Positions 42,335 to 50,698 of a stretch of DNA of 64,000 nt are shown here, piece by piece. The notes below the pieces were generated by a model. The model was not told where the DNA came from. It did no database searches and saw only the letters and a program-made list of their open reading frames with translations. Each line of letters begins with the position of its first letter. The first letter of the stretch is position 1. Position numbers and translations under genes: made by a program. This DNA comes from Gordonia mangrovi (GTDB lineage: Bacteria; Actinomycetota; Actinomycetes; Mycobacteriales; Mycobacteriaceae): positions 806,001 to 870,000 of the forward strand of contig NZ_CP102850.1 in assembly GCF_024734075.1 (NCBI RefSeq). Reading direction: 5' to 3'.

Positions 42335-43873
42335 TCAGTCCATCGTCGGGATGACGAACTCGGCGCCATCCTTGATGCCCGACGGCCACCGGGACGTGAT
42401 GGTCTTGGTCTTGGTGTAGAACTGGATCGACGCCGGTCCGTGCTGGTTCAGGTCGCCGAAACCGGAGCGCTTCCAACCACCGAAGGTGTAGTAGGCCACC
42501 GGAACCGGGATCGGGACGTTCACGCCGACCATGCCGACGTTGACCCGCGCGGTGAAGTCGCGGGCGGCGTCGCCGTCCTGGGTGAAGATCGCGACGCCGT
42601 TGCCGTACTGGTGATCCGAGGCGAGCGCGAGCGCCTCCTCGTAGTCGCCGGCCCGCACGATCTGCAGCACCGGCCCGAAGATCTCATCGGTGTAGGACGT
42701 CATGTCCTTGGTGACGTGGTCGAACAGGGTCGGTCCGATGAAGAAGCCGTTCGAGATGTCCTCGTCGCCGTAGGACTGGTCGTTGCTGGTGCGCTCCCGG
42801 CCGTCGATGACCAGCTCGGCACCTTCCTCGACCCCCTTGGCGATGTAGCCCTTGACCCGCTCGAGCGCGGCGGCGGTGACGAGCGGCCCGTAGTCGGCCT
42901 TCGGGTCGAGGCTGTGGCCCACCCGCAACGCGTTGACCTTGTCGACGAGCTTGGCGCGCAAACGTTCTGCGGTCTGCTCTCCCACCGGAACCGCGACGCT
43001 GATGGCCATGCAGCGCTCGCCGGCGCTGCCGTAGCCGGCACCGATCAATGCGTCCGCGACCTGGTCGAGGTTGGCGTCGGGCATGATGATCATGTGGTTC
43101 TTGGCGCCGCCGAAGCACTGCGAGCGCTTGCCGTTGGCGGCGGCGGTCGAATAGATGTACTGCGCGATGTCGGAGCTGCCCACGAAGCCGAATGCCTGGA
43201 CGTCGGGGTTGTTCAGCAGGGCATCGACCGACTCCTTGTCGCCGTGGACGACCTGGAAGACACCGTCGGGCAGTCCCGCCTGCGTGAAGTACTCGGCGAG
43301 CTTCACCGGCACCGACGGATCCCGCTCGCTGGGCTTGAGGATGAACGCGTTGCCGCAGGCCAGCGCCGGACCGGCCTTCCACAGCGGGATCATCGCCGGG
43401 AAGTTGAACGGGGTGATGCCGGCGACCACACCGAGCGGCTGACGGACGGAGTGCACGTCGATGCCCGAGCCGGCGCCCTCGGTGAACTCCCCCTTCAGCA
43501 GGTGCGGGATACCGATGGCGAACTCGATGACCTCGATACCGCGCTGGATGTCGCCCTTGGCGTCGGCGTGGGTCTTGCCGTGCTCCAGCGACAACAGGGT
43601 GGCCAGTTCGTCGGCGTTCTGGTTGACGATGTCGACGAACCGCATCAGGACGCGGGCGCGGCGTTGCGGATTCCAGGCGGCCCACTCACGCTGCGCCTCG
43701 ACGGCGGTGGCGACCGCGGCGTCGACCTCGGCGGTGGTGGCCAGCGGCACCTTGGCGGCGACCTGTCCCGTACTGGGATTGAACACATCGGCGAAGCGGC
43801 CGTCGGTGGCCGGGACCGCGGCACCGTTCAGGTAGTGCGGAATGGAACGGACGTCAGCGTCTGTAGTGGACAC
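42335..43873 (-). CDS. mmsA: Methylmalonate-semialdehyde dehydrogenase MmsA (CoA-acylating)
   Basis: 512 residues. Catalytic Cys in GSAGERCMAISVAVPVG, GITPFNFPAMIPLWK for cofactor and the MmsA-specific QCFGGAKNHMIIMPDA. It converts methylmalonate semialdehyde to propionyl-CoA and CO2 with NAD and CoA. First gene of the valine operon; a 20-base palindrome at 43932-43951 lies 59 bases upstream. Confidence 0.93.
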   Translation of the reverse strand: MSTTDADVRSIPHYLNGAAVPATDGRFADVFNPSTGQVAAKVPLATTAEVDAAVATAVEAQREWAAWNPQRRARVLMRFVDIVNQNADELATLLSLEHGKTHADAKGDIQRGIEVIEFAIGIPHLLKGEFTEGAGSGIDVHSVRQPLGVVAGITPFNFPAMIPLWKAGPALACGNAFILKPSERDPSVPVKLAEYFTQAGLPDGVFQVVHGDKESVDALLNNPDVQAFGFVGSSDIAQYIYSTAAANGKRSQCFGGAKNHMIIMPDANLDQVADALIGAGYGSAGERCMAISVAVPVGEQTAERLRAKLVDKVNALRVGHSLDPKADYGPLVTAAALERVKGYIAKGVEEGAELVIDGRERTSNDQSYGDEDISNGFFIGPTLFDHVTKDMTSYTDEIFGPVLQIVRAGDYEEALALASDHQYGNGVAIFTQDGDAARDFTARVNVGMVGVNVPIPVPVAYYTFGGWKRSGFGDLNQHGPASIQFYTKTKTITSRWPSGIKDGAEFVIPTMD

Positions 43874-43931
43874 GAGAAGATCACCTGATTCGAGAGTCGG
43901 GGCAATACCGGGATGACCGGCTTCCGCATTA

Positions 43932-43951
43932 ATAGTAGGACATCCAAGTAT
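43932..43951. promoter_or_regulatory. Palindromic candidate operator of mmsA operon
   Basis: Read on the mmsA strand: ATACTTGGA-TG-TCCTACTAT, seven of nine arm positions symmetric. It lies in the only regulatory gap of the valine operon, in an AT-rich stretch, so a TetR- or MarR-type repressor is likely to bind there. Confidence 0.5.
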
Positions 43952-43995
43952 TTTCGCAACCCCCTCTCACCTGCGGATTGATTCGCGACTTGGAG

Positions 43996-44014
43996 TTAGG
44001 GTAGCCTCACCTAC
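43996..44014. promoter_or_regulatory. IdeR/DtxR-like iron box
   Basis: TTAGGGTAGCCTCACCTAC matches the mycobacterial IdeR consensus TTAGGTTAGGCTAACCTAA at 15 of 19 positions, with the symmetric TTAGG/ACCTA ends kept. It is 47 bases upstream of the flavodoxin start, consistent with iron repression of that gene. Confidence 0.7.
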
Positions 44015-44060
44015 TAGACTCGCGACGATCGAGAGCGCAACATCGAAAGGGATAACTGCC

Positions 44061-44522
44061 ATGTCCGTCGTCATCCTCTACGGCACCGAGACCGGCAACA
44101 GCGAAGTGGTCGCCGACGCCATCGCCGATGTGCTCGCCGCCGAGCACGACCCGTCGATCTACGACATGAGCGAGTTCGCCGTCGAGGATCTCGACCCGGC
44201 GGATTTCCTGGTCGTCATCTGCTCGACGTACGGCGAGGGTGAGCTGCCGACCGGAGCCGAACCGTTCGCCGAGGAACTCGCCGACGCCGACCCCGACCTG
44301 ACGGGCCTGCGGTTCGCCGTGTTCGGACTCGGTGACACCGTCTACGAGGAGACCTTCAACCGGGGCGGCGAGATCATCGCCGACCTGCTCGGCTCTCGCG
44401 GCGCCACCCAGGTGGGCGAGCACGCCCGCCACGACTACTCGTCGGAGATCACCCCGGCGAAGCTGGCCGGAGAGTGGGCCCGCGGCATCAGCGGCCTCAT
44501 CGATCCGGTCTCGGTCAGCTGA
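44061..44522 (+). CDS. Flavodoxin
   Basis: 153 residues. FMN phosphate loop LYGTETGNSEVVAD at the start, CSTYGEGELPTGAEPFAEEL and FGLGDTVYEETFNRGG for the isoalloxazine ring. Flavodoxins replace ferredoxins when iron is short; the IdeR-like box upstream supports this. GAAAGGGA before the ATG is the ribosome site. The stop overlaps the convergent permease stop by 8 bases. Confidence 0.92.
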   Translation: MSVVILYGTETGNSEVVADAIADVLAAEHDPSIYDMSEFAVEDLDPADFLVVICSTYGEGELPTGAEPFAEELADADPDLTGLRFAVFGLGDTVYEETFNRGGEIIADLLGSRGATQVGEHARHDYSSEITPAKLAGEWARGISGLIDPVSVS

Positions 44523-45375
44523 CGCTCGATCCGCCCGTTCGGTGCGCGCGATGCGCGATCTCCTCCGCGCGCACCGCGGCGAGCTTCGTCAGCTCCAGGA
44601 CGGCTCGCACCATCACGGCGAGCACCGCGCCGAGGAACAACGCCGTCGGCACCGAGACCTTGAGGTTCTCGCCGAGCAACACCACCCCGAGCGCCATCGA
44701 CACCGCCAGTTCCATCACGGTCAGCGCGGGAAACGACGTCTGCAGTTCGCCGGCCCCGAACGCGCGCTGCTGCATGAGGATCGCCGTGGCGCCGACGATC
44801 GCGAACAGGTACAGCTCCGGGTACAGCAGGGCTCGGTCGAGATCGTGGACCAGCCGTACCGCGACCGCTTTGACCAGCAACGCCGACACCCCGAACAGGG
44901 TTCCCGCCGCGATTCCATAGCAGAGCGACTTGTAGTGCCGGTTCGACCGCTCGGCCACGATGACACAAACGGCCACGCCCAGGATGACCGCCCCGACAGT
45001 GAGCACGACCAGCAGTTCGTCCGGCCGTCGTTCGGACGGTTCGGGCCGCGAGATGGCCAGGAACACGGTGACGCAGGCGACGAGTACCGCTCCCCACGCC
45101 CACTCGATCCGCAGCGGCCACCGGTGGTCGGCCCAGGCCTCCATCGGCAGCGCGAACAGAATCGCGAGTACCACCAGCGGTTGCACCAGCAGGATCGATC
45201 CGAGTCCGAGCGCGGCTGCTTGCGCGCCGAACCCGATCACCGCGACGACCGCACCCAGCCACCAACCCCGGGCGATCGCGCCGCTGGCATACGAGGACCG
45301 CTGCCGCATCACGGTGCCACCCGCGATCAGCACCGCCGCCGTCACAGACAGCAGCGCGGGAACCCAGGTATGCAC
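44515..45375 (-). CDS. DMT-superfamily permease (EamA-like)
   Basis: About 286 residues with nine to ten hydrophobic helices, from TWVPALLSVTAAVLIAGGTV to ALFLGAVLAVMVRAVLEL. Drug/metabolite transporter fold; the motif of charged residue pairs is weak, and the substrate is unknown. GTG 45375 after GGGCGA is chosen; GTG 45396 and ATG 45450 are alternatives. Converges with flavodoxin. Confidence 0.75.
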   Translation of the reverse strand: MHTWVPALLSVTAAVLIAGGTVMRQRSSYASGAIARGWWLGAVVAVIGFGAQAAALGLGSILLVQPLVVLAILFALPMEAWADHRWPLRIEWAWGAVLVACVTVFLAISRPEPSERRPDELLVVLTVGAVILGVAVCVIVAERSNRHYKSLCYGIAAGTLFGVSALLVKAVAVRLVHDLDRALLYPELYLFAIVGATAILMQQRAFGAGELQTSFPALTVMELAVSMALGVVLLGENLKVSVPTALFLGAVLAVMVRAVLELTKLAAVRAEEIAHRAHRTGGSSVS

Positions 45376-45481
45376 TCGCCCTACCCTAGCGTTCACCTCG
45401 CGCTGTTCAATCACCCCGGAATTGCCCTGTTCACGGTGTGGATACCGCATCGTGTCGGCTCAGCGTCGTAAGTTGGAAGGC

Positions 45482-45760
45482 ATGCGGTACCAGTCCGATC
45501 TCGAACGCCTGATGACCCTCGACGGCGAGGCCATCGTCCGGGTGTGCACCTCGCCGGAAGCCGTCGTCGACCTGATCGCCGAGGCCGTCGACGAATGCCT
45601 CGAGTTCGACGAGCTGGCCGACGAGCACCTGTCGTCGGGCAACGACGAGCAGGCGGCCTACTGCCGCCAGGAGGCCGCGGCGTGGCGTGCCACCGTGTCG
45701 TTGCTCCGGGTCATCGCCGACGACCCCGATGCACGACGAACCGTCAGCGGTGCCGCATGA
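45482..45760 (+). CDS. Small acidic hypothetical protein, SixA operon
   Basis: 92 residues, helical and acidic (VVDLIAEAVDECLEFDELADEH). No domain recognised. The stop overlaps the phosphatase start by ATGA, so it is translated together with it. No membrane segment or signal. Confidence 0.75.
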   Translation: MRYQSDLERLMTLDGEAIVRVCTSPEAVVDLIAEAVDECLEFDELADEHLSSGNDEQAAYCRQEAAAWRATVSLLRVIADDPDARRTVSGAA

Positions 45761-46242
45761 GCCGCACACTCGTGCTGATGCGGCACGGCAAGTCCGGATA
45801 TCCCGCCGGTGTCGGTGACCACGATCGGCCATTGGCCGCCCGCGGTCGCCGCGAGGCAGCGCTGGCCGGGCGCTGGATGACCGACGAGGGACTGCGCATC
45901 GACGCGGTCATCTGTTCCACGGCCACCCGCACCCGGCAGACCCTCGACCGCACCGGCGTCGACGCTCCGGTGGTCTATGTCGACGATGTCTATGGCGGAT
46001 CTCCCCACGAGGTGCTCGAGGCCGTTCGGGTGTATGCACCCGCCAAGGCGTCGACGGTCATGGTGGTCGGGCATGAGCCGGGTATGCCGGCCACCGCGCT
46101 CACCCTCGACGCCGACGGCTACATCGAGCGCTTCCCCACCTCCGCCTATGCAGTCGTCACCGTGGGCACCGACTGGGATCGCGTCGGCCTCGACGTCGAC
46201 CCGGACGCCCGGCTCGTCGGCGTCCGCATCCCGCGCGAGTGA
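45757..46242 (+). CDS. SixA-type phosphohistidine phosphatase
   Basis: 161 residues, histidine phosphatase fold. Catalytic RHG in LVLMRHGKSGYP, Arg in STATRTRQT and second His in VMVVGHEPGMPA. Short form without C-terminal cap, as in SixA, which removes phosphate from histidine phosphotransfer domains. Actual substrate is not shown. ATG 45757 is set by the overlap. Confidence 0.88.
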   Translation: MSRTLVLMRHGKSGYPAGVGDHDRPLAARGRREAALAGRWMTDEGLRIDAVICSTATRTRQTLDRTGVDAPVVYVDDVYGGSPHEVLEAVRVYAPAKASTVMVVGHEPGMPATALTLDADGYIERFPTSAYAVVTVGTDWDRVGLDVDPDARLVGVRIPRE

Positions 46243-46257
46243 CATCGCGCGTCCAGC

Positions 46258-46312
46258 GATCACCCGCGCGCGAAACTGCGCGCGCGAAGGACAGCCGGGC
46301 GCGCGAGTGGTC
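46258..46312. terminator. Hairpin between convergent phosphatase and lipase genes
   Basis: GATCACCCGCGCGC (46258-46271) pairs with GCGCGCGAGTGGTC (46299-46312), 12 of 14 bases. No U tract follows, common for actinobacterial terminators. Three GCGCGCGA units lie within. Confidence 0.5.
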
Positions 46313-46335
46313 GCATGGCGACGGGCTGGTGCGGG

Positions 46336-47286
46336 TCAGGCGCCGGTGAAAGGCGGCACCGGGATGCACGGCACCGGTGGTGCGTGGGCGGGATCGAGCG
46401 CGCCGAGCACCAGTGCCGCGCTGCGTCGGTTCGAGGTGATCGAGGCATGGTCGGACCGGTCGATCGGGCAACCGTCCTGGACGACGATGTTGGTGACGTC
46501 GGTGCCGGGCGGGCCGTCGAGAATCCCGCTGCTGTACGGCGTCACGATCTCGTCGTCGCGGGTCACGATGTTGGTGTAGGCCACCCCGGGCAGATACGGA
46601 GTCGGTTGCCGCACCGCCTGATTGAACGATGCGTCGGCGGGTGGTGCGGCGCACTCGGGGCAGGCCGGATACGAAGGTCGCGGGATGCCGAGCGCCCGAC
46701 GGAACATGTCGATCGCCTCTCCGCGGCTGTCGTCGGTGTCGGGATCCTGCCGCCAGTACGGCGCCAGCGACACATAGTGCCCGACCTTGTCCCGCCCGCC
46801 GAGATACTTCATCCAGTAGGTCGGGATCTCGGTGCCCTGCGAATGGCCGACGATGTCCACCTGACGCGCCCCCGTTGCCGCCATGACCGCATCGGCGAAC
46901 GACTTGACCTGCCAGGCGCTGTCGACCTTCGGCCCCAGACCGCCGAGCGCCGAGGCCGGCCACACCGTCGACAACGACCCGTAGGTCAACGCGAACACGC
47001 AATAGCCGGCGTTGTGCAGGACCGGGGCGAGCGTGGCCCAGTTCGTCTGCCGTCCCCCGCCGGTGCCGTGCACCAGGATCACCGGGCGCGGGTGGGCACG
47101 CGATGGCCGGCAACCGACGTCGTTGGTGCCCGGCAGCGACCCACCGGGTTCGGCGAGCTCGGCACGGATACCGGCGGTGAAGTCGTAAGCCACCGGCAGC
47201 GGTCCGGGCGCGGCCACCGCCGGCGCGACGAATCCCGCGGCCGCCGTGACGACCGAGATGAGCAGTGCGCGCAGCCACATGCGCAT
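46336..47286 (-). CDS. Secreted alpha/beta-hydrolase lipase
   Basis: 316 residues. Signal peptide MRMWLRALLISVVTAAAGFV with cleavage near AVA-AP; oxyanion loop VILVHGTGGGRQTNW; nucleophile Ser in VDIVGHSQGTEIPTYW; Asp in VTRDDEIV; His in RSDHASI. Family is secreted triacylglycerol lipase/esterase. The start overlaps the dinB stop as TGATG, with GGAGGAGGA just before, so translation is coupled. The link of a lipase to a polymerase gene is puzzling but clear. Confidence 0.87.
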   Translation of the reverse strand: MRMWLRALLISVVTAAAGFVAPAVAAPGPLPVAYDFTAGIRAELAEPGGSLPGTNDVGCRPSRAHPRPVILVHGTGGGRQTNWATLAPVLHNAGYCVFALTYGSLSTVWPASALGGLGPKVDSAWQVKSFADAVMAATGARQVDIVGHSQGTEIPTYWMKYLGGRDKVGHYVSLAPYWRQDPDTDDSRGEAIDMFRRALGIPRPSYPACPECAAPPADASFNQAVRQPTPYLPGVAYTNIVTRDDEIVTPYSSGILDGPPGTDVTNIVVQDGCPIDRSDHASITSNRRSAALVLGALDPAHAPPVPCIPVPPFTGA

Positions 47287-48407
47287 CAGTCCTCCTCCGG
47301 CATCACCAGATCGCACCGCACACCGAGCAACCGCACCGGCCTGTCGAGCTCGAAATCCCCCAGCAGTTCACCGACGACCGGCGCGATGTCGTCGTAGCGA
47401 GTCGTCGGCGCGGGGAGCTTTCGCGACTTGGTCCGGGTGTAGAAGGTGGTGGTCCGCACCGTGACGGCCACCCGGAACACCACGCGTTGCTCGGACAAGA
47501 TCTCGGTCAGCAGGTCTCGCGTGAGTTCGAGAGCAGCCAAACGCATCTCGTCCGGATCGGTGAAGTCGGTCGGATAGGTGCGGGACTTGGAATGCGAGCG
47601 CGCCAGCCAGGGTTCCTCGGTGATCGTGGCGTCACCGCCACCCCGGCAGAGCACGTAGAGCCAGTTGCCCTGATGCGGCCCGAAGATCTCTATCAGTTCC
47701 TCGCGCGGGGTGGCGATCAGTTGCTCGACGGTGTCCACGCGGTGGGAGCTGAGCTTCGCCGCCGTCTTGGGCCCCACGCTCCACAGTTCACGACAGGCCC
47801 GCTCGCCCATGAGAGGCAGCCAGTTCTGCTCGTCGAGCAGGTAGACCTTCTCGATGTGGAACGGCGCGAGGTCCACTGCGGCAGGCTCCGGCTTCTTCGC
47901 GAATCCGGTGGCCATCTTGGCTCGCTGTTTGTTGTCGGAGATGCCGATCGAGCAGTGCAGGCCGGTCCGGGTGAACACGTCGGTGCGGATGCGCCGGGCG
48001 AGCTCACCGATCGTCGCGCGGTCGTGCGCGGCGGCATCGTCGACCGGGTCCACACCCAGGTAGGCCTCGTCCCAGCCCCACACCTCGACCGGGTGACCGC
48101 TGGCACGCAGGACAGCCATGACGTCGGCGGACGCCACATCGTAGGCGGGCACATCGAGCGGCAGATAGACCGCGTCGGGCATCTTGCGATGAGCCGCGCG
48201 CAACGACATCCCGGCGCGCACACCGACGGCGCGGGCCTCGTAGGACGCGCAGGTGACCACCTTGCGCGCCTCGGTCGGATCGCCGTTGCCTCCCACGATC
48301 ACCGGCACGTCGACGAGCTCCGGGCTGCGCAGGCGTTCGACGGAGACCTGGAACTGATCCAGGTCGACGTGGATCAGCCATCGATGGCGTCGCGCTGCAT
48401 CGGCCAC
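47286..48407 (-). CDS. dinB: DinB2-type DNA polymerase IV (Y family)
   Basis: 373 residues. Palm acidic residues in HVDLDQF (D15) and VWGWDEAYLGVD, fingers in VIVGGNGDPTEARKVVTCASYEAR, HhH in ELWSVGPKTAAKL, then little-finger domain. The N-terminus is that of mycobacterial DinB2, a polymerase that uses ribonucleotides because its steric-gate aromatic is lost. Here the gate position after DLDQF is Gln20, not aromatic and not the Leu known from DinB2. No beta-clamp QL motif is obvious. Only MADAARRHRW precedes the core. Confidence 0.88.
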   Translation of the reverse strand: MADAARRHRWLIHVDLDQFQVSVERLRSPELVDVPVIVGGNGDPTEARKVVTCASYEARAVGVRAGMSLRAAHRKMPDAVYLPLDVPAYDVASADVMAVLRASGHPVEVWGWDEAYLGVDPVDDAAAHDRATIGELARRIRTDVFTRTGLHCSIGISDNKQRAKMATGFAKKPEPAAVDLAPFHIEKVYLLDEQNWLPLMGERACRELWSVGPKTAAKLSSHRVDTVEQLIATPREELIEIFGPHQGNWLYVLCRGGGDATITEEPWLARSHSKSRTYPTDFTDPDEMRLAALELTRDLLTEILSEQRVVFRVAVTVRTTTFYTRTKSRKLPAPTTRYDDIAPVVGELLGDFELDRPVRLLGVRCDLVMPEED

Positions 48408-48850
48408 CCGACCAGCCTACTGCGGTGCGCTTGCCGCACACGTCGTTCCGCGACCGCGTCGGGTCGGGCGACCGGTTGCCCCCCGGCAACGTAGTCGCCC
48501 GACCCGACCCCTCGAACGACGCCCTCCCCTGCGTCGACGCGTGCTGGTCGAGATCGGCCAGGACAGAGCAGAACGCCCGTCCACCGAAATCGACCCGTCC
48601 GGGGTGCGCACCCTGGTGGACATGGTGCGACATCGCGACTCAGCACGGAGTCACTCCGGCGGTCACCGCGGCTCAGCCCTCCGGCGGAACACCACGTGAC
48701 CTGCGCATACGCACCTCACCGCTTCCTTACCGCCAAGTAGCTTACCGTCGCGTAACCTACGCTAGGGTAAAGCTGTGCGCTTGTAAAGTAGTGCATGACA
48801 CATCCGGTGAACGATCGTCATCCGAACCACGATCAGCTCATCGTTGCCGG
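48408..48850. other. 443-base intergenic region with strong hairpin and TTACC cluster
   Basis: No gene is supportable here; open frames lack ribosome sites and protein-like composition. It holds a 51-base hairpin at 48458-48508 (separate entry), and at 48727-48770 repeated TTACC/GGTAA half-sites: TTACC at 48727 and 48742, the palindrome TTACCGTCGCGTAA at 48742-48755 and GGTAA at 48766. This AT-richer part could be a promoter/operator for the dinB-lipase unit. Confidence 0.5.
48458..48508. repeat. Strong nested stem-loop
   Basis: GTCGGGTCGGGCGAC (48458-48472) and GTCGCCCGACCCGAC (48494-48508) are perfect 15-base inverse complements; inside, GTTGCC and GGCAAC pair around a CCCC loop with 2- and 3-base bulges. 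51 bases upstream of dinB it would form a very stable structure in a leftward leader transcript, or act as a terminator. Confidence 0.7.
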
Positions 48851-49582
48851 TCAGCGCGACTGTCGTGCCGCGAGCCGCACCGAGACGTCGCGGAGCCCGA
48901 TGGCGCGGCAGCTTTCGCGCAGGGCGTCCGGGTTGTAGTCGAGGAGCGACCATGATGGACCCTCGGACGCGCGCACGCCGGACGGCGCCGACCGCCGCAC
49001 ATGGTCCGCATCGGCGAAGAAGGTGCTCGCCTTGCTGAGGTGGATCGACAGCAAACCCGCCGAACGATCGTCGAGCATGGGCATCGCCGCGCTCAGCACT
49101 TTCCGCAGCAGCGCGCGGTCATCGTGCAGCGGCCGCGGACGCAGATGCAGTGCGCGCGAGGCGGTGTGGCAGTCGGTCGGATCAGTGAGCGCATGGACCG
49201 CAACGAAGGCGAACGCGACGCGGACGACTGCCAGCCCGTGCGGATCGGTGGCCCAGCGCGGGGCCGCGGCGATGTCCTCGATCTCCCGCACCGGAAGAGA
49301 TGCCGGGATCTCTGCCAGATCCAGTGGCCGACACCCTTTCTCGTCGATCACCTGGGCGGCCATCTGCTTGAGCACACCGATCCGGTGAGCGTGTGTGCGT
49401 AGCATCGCCGACAGCGCGATCGACGCGTCGAAGGTCAGTGCGAAGTCCTGCGGAGCGTCGAGGAGTGCGTCGAGCCCCGGGATCACGATGCGTTCATCGA
49501 TCTCGACCGCCTCGAGTAGCGCCGGGAGTCGACGTGGCGTGTCGGCCCGGCCGCGGAACTGTGGTGACAATGTGTCGGGCAT
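48851..49582 (-). CDS. Hypothetical protein, no family recognised
   Basis: 243 residues, mainly helical by composition, no signal peptide or membrane helix. Segments such as FALTFDASIALSAMLRTHAHRIGVLKQMAAQ and LVVRVAFAFVAVHALTDPTDCH are not known to me. Its start region upstream (49583-49885) is AT-rich compared with neighbours. It stands alone on its strand between long intergenic stretches, typical of an acquired or orphan gene. Confidence 0.65.
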   Translation of the reverse strand: MPDTLSPQFRGRADTPRRLPALLEAVEIDERIVIPGLDALLDAPQDFALTFDASIALSAMLRTHAHRIGVLKQMAAQVIDEKGCRPLDLAEIPASLPVREIEDIAAAPRWATDPHGLAVVRVAFAFVAVHALTDPTDCHTASRALHLRPRPLHDDRALLRKVLSAAMPMLDDRSAGLLSIHLSKASTFFADADHVRRSAPSGVRASEGPSWSLLDYNPDALRESCRAIGLRDVSVRLAARQSR

Positions 49583-49885
49583 GGCCCCTCCCCCGTCATC
49601 GGACGTGCAATCGCGTCGGCCATGCCCAGCCCCGACACCAGATACATGACGATCGAACGGCAGCTGACCCTCACGGCGTCAGCCTCGAAGAATCTCACAT
49701 CGCTTGTCGGAGATGACGGAATCCATCGGTGATCGCCGATGGATACCGCTACCGACCCCCTCCACACCGGCCCCTACCCGTTAGTAAGTTCGATGTGTAT
49801 CGCTACCGTAGGGTACGGATCGGCGACTGTCCAGAGACAATTTCGACTTGGTTGTAACGCATTTGGCGATCGACCCACTCGCCGA
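49583..49885. other. 303-base intergenic region upstream of orphan gene
   Basis: No gene seen. It includes TACCGTAGGGTA at 49804-49815, a near-palindrome sharing TACCGT and TAGGGTA with the cluster at 48742-48769 on the other side of the orphan gene, and AT-rich TTAGTAAG at 49781. Likely holds the leftward promoter of the orphan gene. Confidence 0.4.
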
Positions 49886-50698
49886 TCAGCACACATCCGT
49901 TCTCAGATCGCGGAGATACGGATAGTTCTCCCGCGACTGATCGAGCACCCCGCGATCGAGATCGACGACGATCAGTTCGGGCGTGCGGTCCGCGCGGGCC
50001 AGTATCGCACTCGTCGGGGCCACCACCGTGCTGCGCCCGCCATACACCAGATCATTCTCTGCCCCAGAGTAATTGGCGTAGGCAATGTACACCTGACTCT
50101 CCAGCGCGCGGGCCGGCAACAGCACGTCGGGCACCACGTCGTACTCGATCATGTTCGCGGTGGGTACGCAGATCAGGTCCGCTCCCCGCACGGCGCAGGA
50201 CCGGACCAGTTCGGGGAACTCGACCTCGTAACAGGTCAGCAGGCCTACTCGCCATCCGGACCACTCGACGACGGGCGGACGAGTCGAACCGGGCGCCACC
50301 ATGTGCCGGTCGAGGTCACCGAAGAGCTGCGTCTTGTGATGGGTGGCGAGCGCGGTGCCGTGTCGATCCACGAGGCGGATCGCGTTGTAGCGCCGACCGT
50401 CGCCGGCGCGCTCCACACAGCCGTACAGAATGGCGATGCCGTGACGTCTGGCGATGTCGCGGACCCGCTGGGCCACTGGCCCATCCGGCGGTTCGGCGAG
50501 GAGATCGGCCGCCTCGGGACCGATGGCGTAGCCGGTGATCGTCATCTCCGGGGCGATCAGCAGCTGCGCTCCACGGTCGGCCGCCGCACCCGCGGTCGCG
50601 TCCAGCCGAGCCAGGTTGTCCTCGACCTGCTGTGGGTGGGACTCGCACTGCCAGAGCGCAATCCGTCGTGAGTCGGTGTGGTCCGGCATCGCCCTCAC
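49886..50698 (-). CDS. davA: 5-aminopentanamidase (nitrilase family), DavA-like
   Basis: 270 residues, carbon-nitrogen hydrolase. Catalytic Glu in LLIAPEMTITGYAIG, Lys in HHKTQLFGDLDR and Cys in GLLTCYEVEFPELV; the later VPTANMIEYDVVPDV and YLRDLR match DavA of Pseudomonas putida. It hydrolyses 5-aminopentanamide to 5-aminovalerate and ammonia. The GTG start (50698) overlaps the davB stop as GTGA; ATG 50689 is possible. Confidence 0.87.
   Translation of the reverse strand: MRAMPDHTDSRRIALWQCESHPQQVEDNLARLDATAGAAADRGAQLLIAPEMTITGYAIGPEAADLLAEPPDGPVAQRVRDIARRHGIAILYGCVERAGDGRRYNAIRLVDRHGTALATHHKTQLFGDLDRHMVAPGSTRPPVVEWSGWRVGLLTCYEVEFPELVRSCAVRGADLICVPTANMIEYDVVPDVLLPARALESQVYIAYANYSGAENDLVYGGRSTVVAPTSAILARADRTPELIVVDLDRGVLDQSRENYPYLRDLRTDVC

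Noticed and set aside
46257..46312. GCGCGCGA triple unit as a separate repeat family
   Set aside because: The units are explained by the arms and loop of one convergent-gene hairpin.
48417..48623. 68-residue leftward frame in the dinB upstream gap
   Set aside because: Arg-rich low-complexity translation, no ribosome site and overlap with the strong hairpin.
48408..48850. LexA (SOS) box for dinB
   Set aside because: No TCGAAC-N4-GTTCGA element was found; only one half, TCGAAC, occurs at 48512.
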